A stretch of 64,000 nt of DNA from Portunus trituberculatus (Eukaryota; Arthropoda; Malacostraca; Decapoda; Portunidae). The stretch's first letter is position 1. Each line of letters begins with the position of its first letter. The translations under genes were made by a program, and so were the position numbers. Below are positions 60,601 through 64,000 of this stretch, piece after piece. The notes below the pieces were generated by a model that made no database searches, had not been told where the DNA came from, and saw only the letters and a program-made list of their open reading frames with translations. The DNA is taken from the NCBI RefSeq assembly GCF_017591435.1, contig NC_059292.1, forward strand, positions 27,224,043-27,288,042, read 5' to 3'.

Positions 60601-63600
60601 TCCTGCCTATAGTGGGGTGACCAGGCCTGTATGCAATACTCTAAATGGGGCCTAACATAGGAATTATATAAGCTACGCACCACTTCCTTACTTTTATAAC
60701 TAACATTTCTATTTATAAAACCCAGGATCCTATTTGCCCTATTTCTTGCTTCTAAACATTGCTTTGAAAATTTCATAGTCCTGTCTATCACTACTCCTAA
60801 ATCCTTTCCTTCCTCTACTGCCTCTAGCCAACATCCCTCCATCTCATAGTTAAAGTTTGTGTTGTCTTTACCTAAATGCATAACCTGACACTTTTAGAAT
60901 TAAACTCCATCTGCCACCTGTCTGCCCATGCTATCAGCCTGTCCAGGTCTCGTTGTATTCTGTAATTGTCCTTTTCACCCTGTACTGCACATGCTATCTT
61001 AGTATCATCTGCAAACTTTGATACTTTGCTACTAATTCCTATATCTAAATCGTTAATGTACACCAAGAAAAGAAGAGGTCCTAGCACTGATCCTTGGGGT
61101 ACCCCACTAACCACTTCCTTCCACTCAGACATTGCCCCATTTAATACTACTCTCTGTTTCCTATCAGAAAGCCATTCACTAATCCAATCAACTAACCTAC
61201 CCCCTATCCCATGTAGTCTCAATTTGTACACTAGCCTCCTATGCGGTACCTTATCAAACGCCTTGCTAAAATCTAGATATATAACATCTATGCTATTTCC
61301 ATCATCTAACTCCTTGGTAATATATTCTAAGATATCGAGCAAATTTGTAAGACAGGACCTCCCTGATCTAAAGCCATGTTGGGTATCTCTAATTAATCTA
61401 TTCTCATTTAAATGCTCCCAAATACTACCCTTAATGATTTTCTCTAGTATCTTACATACTATACTAGTTAAACTGATCGGTCTATAATTATTCGCATCAT
61501 CCTTCCTACCTTTTTAAATATTGGAGTAACATTAGCTAACTTCCAGTCCTGAGGTATCTCAGCAAACCTAAGTGATCTTTCAAAGATTAACTTAAGTGCT
61601 TCAGAAATACTGTCTACACCCTCCCTAAGTACTCTGGCATGTAGCTCATCAGGACCACTAGCTTTCCTATCGTCTAGTTCAAGAATAAATTTCCTAATAA
61701 TTCCCGGTTTTATATCAATATTTTCTAAAGCTCTTAAACTACTCGTCGCACTGTTTGTAACAGGATTTCCTATTCTTTCCTAGTAAATACTGAAGAAAAT
61801 TGTTCATTCAATAATTCTACTATGTCTTCATTTTGATCCACTACTACACCATCTTTTCTGAGTGGTCCAATCCTATCCTTATTTCTTTTATCACTGACCT
61901 TGTAATAACTATATAATTTTTGGGATCTTTACTCCCAGCTCTAGCTAGTTTTATCTCTGCCTGCCTTTTACTTTTTTTATAACCTTACTCAAATCATCTC
62001 TGACCTGTCTGTACCTAATCAAATCTACATCTTCCCACTTTTCTGCAACTCTCTGTATGCCCTCTTCTTCTCTCTGATCTGGCTACCTATCTCATGAGTC
62101 CACCATAATGGCTTCCTGTTTCTCTGCCTTATATCTTTGTAAGGGATACACTGCATCACTATACCCTTTACTACAACCTTAAAAATATCCCACATCTCCT
62201 GTGCAGTTTTATTTCCAAAACTATCTTCCCAGTTTACCTCTCCTAATAACTGACGTAACCTACCATAATTGCCTTTCTGATAGTTTGGGACTCTAGTCTT
62301 ATTCACTATATTATCCCTACTGGAATTAATGATAAATCTAATTATATGATGGTCACTGTTTGCTAAAGTCTCTCCTACCTCAACTTCCTTTAAACAATGC
62401 TCAATATTTGTTAGTACTATGTCTAAAACCTTCCTCCCCCTAGTAGGTTTATCTACCATCTGCACTAAATAGTTATCCTGAAAACTTTCCATAAACTTAT
62501 TTTCACTAGCATCTCCTACCATCCTCTCCCAGTTTACTGACTTAAGATTAAAATCCCTAAGATAATTGTCTGACTAGTACACCCCTATTTATCTCATCTA
62601 CCATAAGGTTGTCTACATCTGCTGACTGGTTAGGTGGTCTATAAAAAGCTCCTACTCTAATAACCTTACTTTTGTTTACTCTAACATCCAGCCATAAGGA
62701 CTCTACTCTGTTATCTACCTTAATACCATTAACCTGACTGGAAATGAAGGATTTTTTTACATAAATAACTACTCCTCCACCTATCCTACCAATTCTCTGG
62801 TGTAAATACATAATGTATCCATCTACTTCATATTCTTTCCTATTTTCCTAAACTTTTCCTCATTTACCCATGCCTCTGTGACACATACAACATCTAAGTC
62901 CTCCTCAACTATATAACTAGATAACTCGTCCTTCTTGTTCCTAAGACTCCTGGCATTTACATAAAAACATTTAAGTCCTGCTACCTTCCTAGATGCTGTC
63001 TCCTTATTTGGAATCCTAATCTTATTCTCTCCTATTTGCACCTGGAAATCTTTCCTAATCTTTTCACTATCTCTGTTTATCCTATCTAATTTATGTCTAG
63101 CATCTTTCTTCTGGAATGCATTTGCTACCTCACCCCCTACACTCCATCCCAACTCCCCTCCAGACATCCACTCAGCACATCCACACCCTTCCTACTCAGA
63201 TGCACACCATCCCTAGCATACAAATCCCTTCGCCCATAGAACCTATCCCATACATCCACAAAGCTGACACCCACATCCTTACACATCCCTTTTACCCGAT
63301 CATTCACACCAATGGCTCTAGACAACCATTCCTGCTAACATACACACGAGGCAAGATTCCTGACACTACACACCTCCTACCACTCTCCCTTATCTTGCCT
63401 AACATTTCCCGAAATCTTGCCACTAACTCCTCCGACCCACCTGCTCTGACATCGTTCCCACCTACGTGCAAAACTACTACACCCTCCCTCTCCATCCCCC
63501 CAACCCTCTTCTGCACCTCCTCACTCACTGCCTTCACACCTGCACCAGGCATACACACGTTCGTCCTCCTATCCCTGTCTTTCCCACAGAAAGTGCTATC

Positions 63601-64000
63601 TAAATACCTAACCTGAGAGTCACCCACCACACACACCTGAGGTGTGCTACGCACAACCATCCTCCTCCTCTCCTCTACCCCCTTCTTTCTCCTTTCACTT
63701 ACCACAACCACTTCATTCACTCCACTCTCACTTTCACTTTCCCCCTCCCCCTCCAACAAACCGAACCTATTTTCACACTCAACAGGTTTAATATTGGCCC
63801 CTGCTTTACATAAACAGACTAGATAAAGGTAAAGGAACTGACTTTCTCCAGTAGTGTCTAGGGTGTAGCTGACCAGACCGTCATACCACGAATCCACAGA
63901 AGAGATGTACTGGCTTTTCCTCATCTTGTCTTCAAGAAGACTGATGCTGGGGAGTTCTGCAGCATAATCAAGGTTACCAAGGTACACCAGGCCCTTCTCA
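46520..64000 (-). CDS. Patched-related / NPC1-type RND transmembrane protein gene, 3' half
   Basis: Reads right to left; the N-terminal half lies beyond 64000. Exons A 63843-64000, B 58607-58743, C 57479-57581, D 54090-54265, E 53428-53553, F 52584-52724 and G 47863-48033 join without a phase error (1012 nt). They give part of the second extracellular loop, then the second membrane bundle: FVMTLLLLASFISSIYVLL, WGLTIDTVSCINLVLCIGLC, VDYSVHIALHFLQ, GSRDERV...GPPVLNGAFSTF, and FFKIFFGVFMFGVFHGLVFL-PVLLSLIGP. The TM10-type motif GLCVDYSVH and the GPPVLNGxxSTF and FHGLxFLPVLLS blocks are hallmarks of the Patched/PTR/NPC1 branch of RND permeases, which move sterols or lipids or act in Hedgehog-type signalling. 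It reads more like PTR/PTCHD3-like proteins than Patched or NPC1 itself, but substrate and orthology are not decided here. Exons H and I are predicted from splice sites only. Confidence 0.88.
46826..46881 (-). CDS. Patched-related gene candidate exon H (cytosolic tail)
   Basis: A 56-bp segment between an excellent acceptor (tcctctgttttccag) and donor (tctg|gtaagt). In phase 0 from exon G it reads IHDLNGQESKYYIRSNTF and leaves in phase 2. Hydrophilic, as expected for a C-terminal tail. Rests on splice consensus and an open frame only. Confidence 0.5.
47863..48033 (-). CDS. Patched-related gene exon G (last membrane helix)
   Basis: Acceptor acctttaccag, donor acccag|gtaatt. 57 codons beginning IFFGVFMFGVFHGLVFLPVL and LSLIGP, then a hydrophilic tail APYNTSSVAAMGSENISSEK and ELVINGHSYTQ. 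Without splicing the frame would stay open to 47683, but that part is not family-like, so an intron is more likely. Confidence 0.92.
48330..51508 (+). mobile_element. Jockey-like non-LTR retrotransposon, near full-length ORF2, dead
   Basis: The most complete copy. In order: an APE-type endonuclease (NFCNIRGLRSNFQSVEHHL, LTETQ, VYLSPNSS, SDHNLIS), a Cys/Trp-rich linker, then the reverse transcriptase (RKAYGPDGVPPVVLK, CLSKAFESILNRK, QYGFRKGRSTGDLL, LDISKAFDRVWHKSLISKL, SPTLFLLFINDL, YADDT) and the C-terminal region ending FKRGVSRHLLR at 51355. The 3' UTR carries cttggccagtgcccttgtaa and an A28 tail (51481-51508). Several frameshifts break the frame. No ORF1/gag recognised. Inserted antisense to the Patched-related gene, in intron F-G. 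Confidence 0.92.
51549..51606 (+). repeat. (CT)~29 microsatellite
   Basis: CT dinucleotides 40 bp beyond the LINE A-tail. Confidence 0.97.
52584..52724 (-). CDS. Patched-related gene exon F
   Basis: Acceptor tttttgacag, donor ttcaag|gtcagt. 47 codons: IKGSRDERVRVTVKEMGPPV, LNGAFSTFLTFILLAGSESH, VFESFFK. This is the GSRxERV...GPxVLNGxxSTF block shared with NPC1 and PTR proteins. Confidence 0.95.
53428..53553 (-). CDS. Patched-related gene exon E (RND TM motif)
   Basis: Acceptor tctctctgcag, donor ctgcag|gtgtgg. 42 codons: VDVMALMTWWGLTIDTVSCI, NLVLCIGLCVDYSVHIALHF, LQ. Contains the conserved intramembrane Asp of the family's GxxVDYSxH motif, implicated in proton- or ion-coupled transport in RND proteins. 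Confidence 0.94.
54090..54265 (-). CDS. Patched-related gene exon D
   Basis: Acceptor acccaacag, donor acattg|gtaaat. It encodes FAASIAAEYSNWETDKIIAE, ELIRNLALAM and a membrane span AAVFVMTLLLLASFISSIYV. Phase 1 in and 0 out. Confidence 0.9.
55710..56750. mobile_element. Unidentified ~1-kb insertion in the minus-strand LINE
   Basis: Splits the RT region: the flanks align to adjacent parts of the intact copy, with about 100 bp of LINE missing. Contains a 36-bp tandem duplication (attatatagaacaaaatata ... at 55927 and 55963). No transposase or tRNA head recognised. Confidence 0.5.
57246..57375 (+). repeat. Perfect 65-bp tandem duplication
   Basis: acgtacagggatgagtcttt ... catagtacct at 57246-57310 is repeated exactly at 57311-57375, inside LINE-derived sequence. 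Confidence 0.95.
57479..57581 (-). CDS. Patched-related gene exon C
   Basis: Acceptor tttatttcag, donor tctg|gtaggt. It encodes ASKFGYQHIILNTSSQRITA and MDQMKSFVDSANFS, phase 0 in and phase 1 out. The sense-strand relic of a jockey-like LINE starts about 35 bp beyond the donor. Confidence 0.85.
57600..58600. other. Patched-related gene intron B-C
   Basis: AT-rich intron between exons B and C. Short frames on both strands have no recognisable similarity. No repeat family recognised. Confidence 0.6.
58607..58743 (-). CDS. Patched-related gene exon B
   Basis: Acceptor (on -) ccttgacag, donor gtgctg|gttagt. Two bases complete a split Asn codon, then 45 codons: ITGMAVNASFFEEMLTGFLF, SGEGGRFQQYFKFENDSIFP, EAIVL. 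The FFxxLxxFLxSxxGxxFQxxFxF pattern is typical of the second extracellular domain of PTR/NPC1-like proteins. An alternative acceptor 9 nt downstream would shift the frame start and breaks phase. Confidence 0.82.
58835..59801 (-). mobile_element. CR1-like LINE fragment (second family)
   Basis: On the - strand: SGVPQGSVLAPILFLVCIND, NLFADDAKLL (FADD active site), LQEDLNKIWKWSKKWEMEFN, VDKSHVMEMG, then after frameshifts ATRMVPEFKGMAYEERLKAM, QRRVRGDLIQVCKLINGVDE. A GT/GC-rich microsatellite (59712-59744) interrupts it upstream of the GVPQGS motif. 5'-truncated. Different from the neighbouring CR1-like element in sequence. Confidence 0.88.
59926..63815 (-). mobile_element. CR1-like LINE with SGNH-esterase ORF1, nearly complete, dead
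   Basis: On the - strand, 5' to 3': an ORF1-type SGNH hydrolase domain (VVGDSQVRYL at about 63630-63600; VLHVGGNDVRAGG; then DLYARDGVHLSRKGVDVL), an APE endonuclease (CFYVNARSLRNKKDELSSYI, VVCVTEAWVNEE, GGGVVIYVKKS, GAFYRPPNQS, SDHHIIRF), and a reverse transcriptase (VIYLDFSKAFDKVPHRRLVY, VVSGVPQGSVLGPLLFLVYI, SKFADDTKIACAV, NRANRILGFINRNVSYKS, VQRRATRMIPALKRL). The 3' end is a short (ATAAC)n tail on the + strand (59926-59953). Frameshifts separate the parts. Sense to the Patched-related gene, in intron A-B. Confidence 0.9.
63843..64000 (-). CDS. Patched-related gene exon A (partial at window edge)
   Basis: Encodes EKGLVYLGNLDYAAELPSIS, then LLEDKMRKSQYISSVDSWYD and GLVSYTLDTTGE. Extracellular-loop sequence. 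The proposed donor is gaa a|gtcagt with last exon base 63843, leaving phase 1, which exon B accepts. The same open frame runs on past the donor into LINE-derived sequence. Confidence 0.75.

Overview
The window is animal nuclear DNA, most likely from a malacostracan (decapod-type) crustacean. This is inferred from the gene content (a Pax3/7 gene with an arthropod-style exon layout), a very heavy load of dinucleotide microsatellites, crustacean-like jockey and CR1-type LINEs, and tRNA-derived SINEs. There are no bacterial features, operons or CRISPR arrays. Almost all short open frames are microsatellite or transposon shadows.

Three protein-coding genes can be supported from splice-consistent exons. 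(1) A Pax3/7 (paired/gooseberry class) transcription-factor gene on the + strand. Six exons lie between 1940 and 29886 and encode the end of the paired domain, the octapeptide, the whole homeodomain and the C-terminal region to the stop; the earlier exons lie upstream of the window. Its 22.6-kb intron (2055-24687) holds most of the microsatellites and several SSR-poor stretches that could be enhancers. (2) MPC2, the mitochondrial pyruvate carrier subunit 2, on the + strand. It has four exons from 36315 to 42269; the short terminal exon was not located. (3) A Patched-related/NPC1-type RND membrane protein gene on the - strand, entering at the right edge (64000) and running left. Seven strong exons (A-G) encode the C-terminal half, and two further candidate exons (H, I) encode a cytosolic tail ending near 46520. 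MPC2 and the Patched-related gene are convergent.

The window has two textures. The left ~36 kb is dominated by (GT)n, (GA)n, (CT)n and trinucleotide repeats, with five SINE copies of two families (A and B) that share a body but carry different tRNA-like heads, all beside (CA)n/(GT)n tracts. The right ~28 kb has few microsatellites and many dead LINEs: three jockey-like copies (39.8-41.3, 48.3-51.5 and 54.4-57.4 kb), two CR1-like copies (58.8-59.8 and 59.9-63.8 kb), an older reverse-transcriptase relic near 38 kb and a mariner-like relic near 45.5 kb. A third tRNA-like SINE family has one copy in each half (29.0 and 37.8 kb).

The genes do not form a pathway. Pax3/7 is a segmentation/neural patterning regulator, MPC2 is metabolic, and the Patched-related protein is a membrane sterol/lipid or morphogen-type permease. 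I did not find a clearly undescribed molecular system. The items most worth checking are the modular SINE families, two sense LINE relics whose ends lie just past splice donors, the FOX-motif repeat cluster, paired CRE palindromes and the candidate terminal exons.
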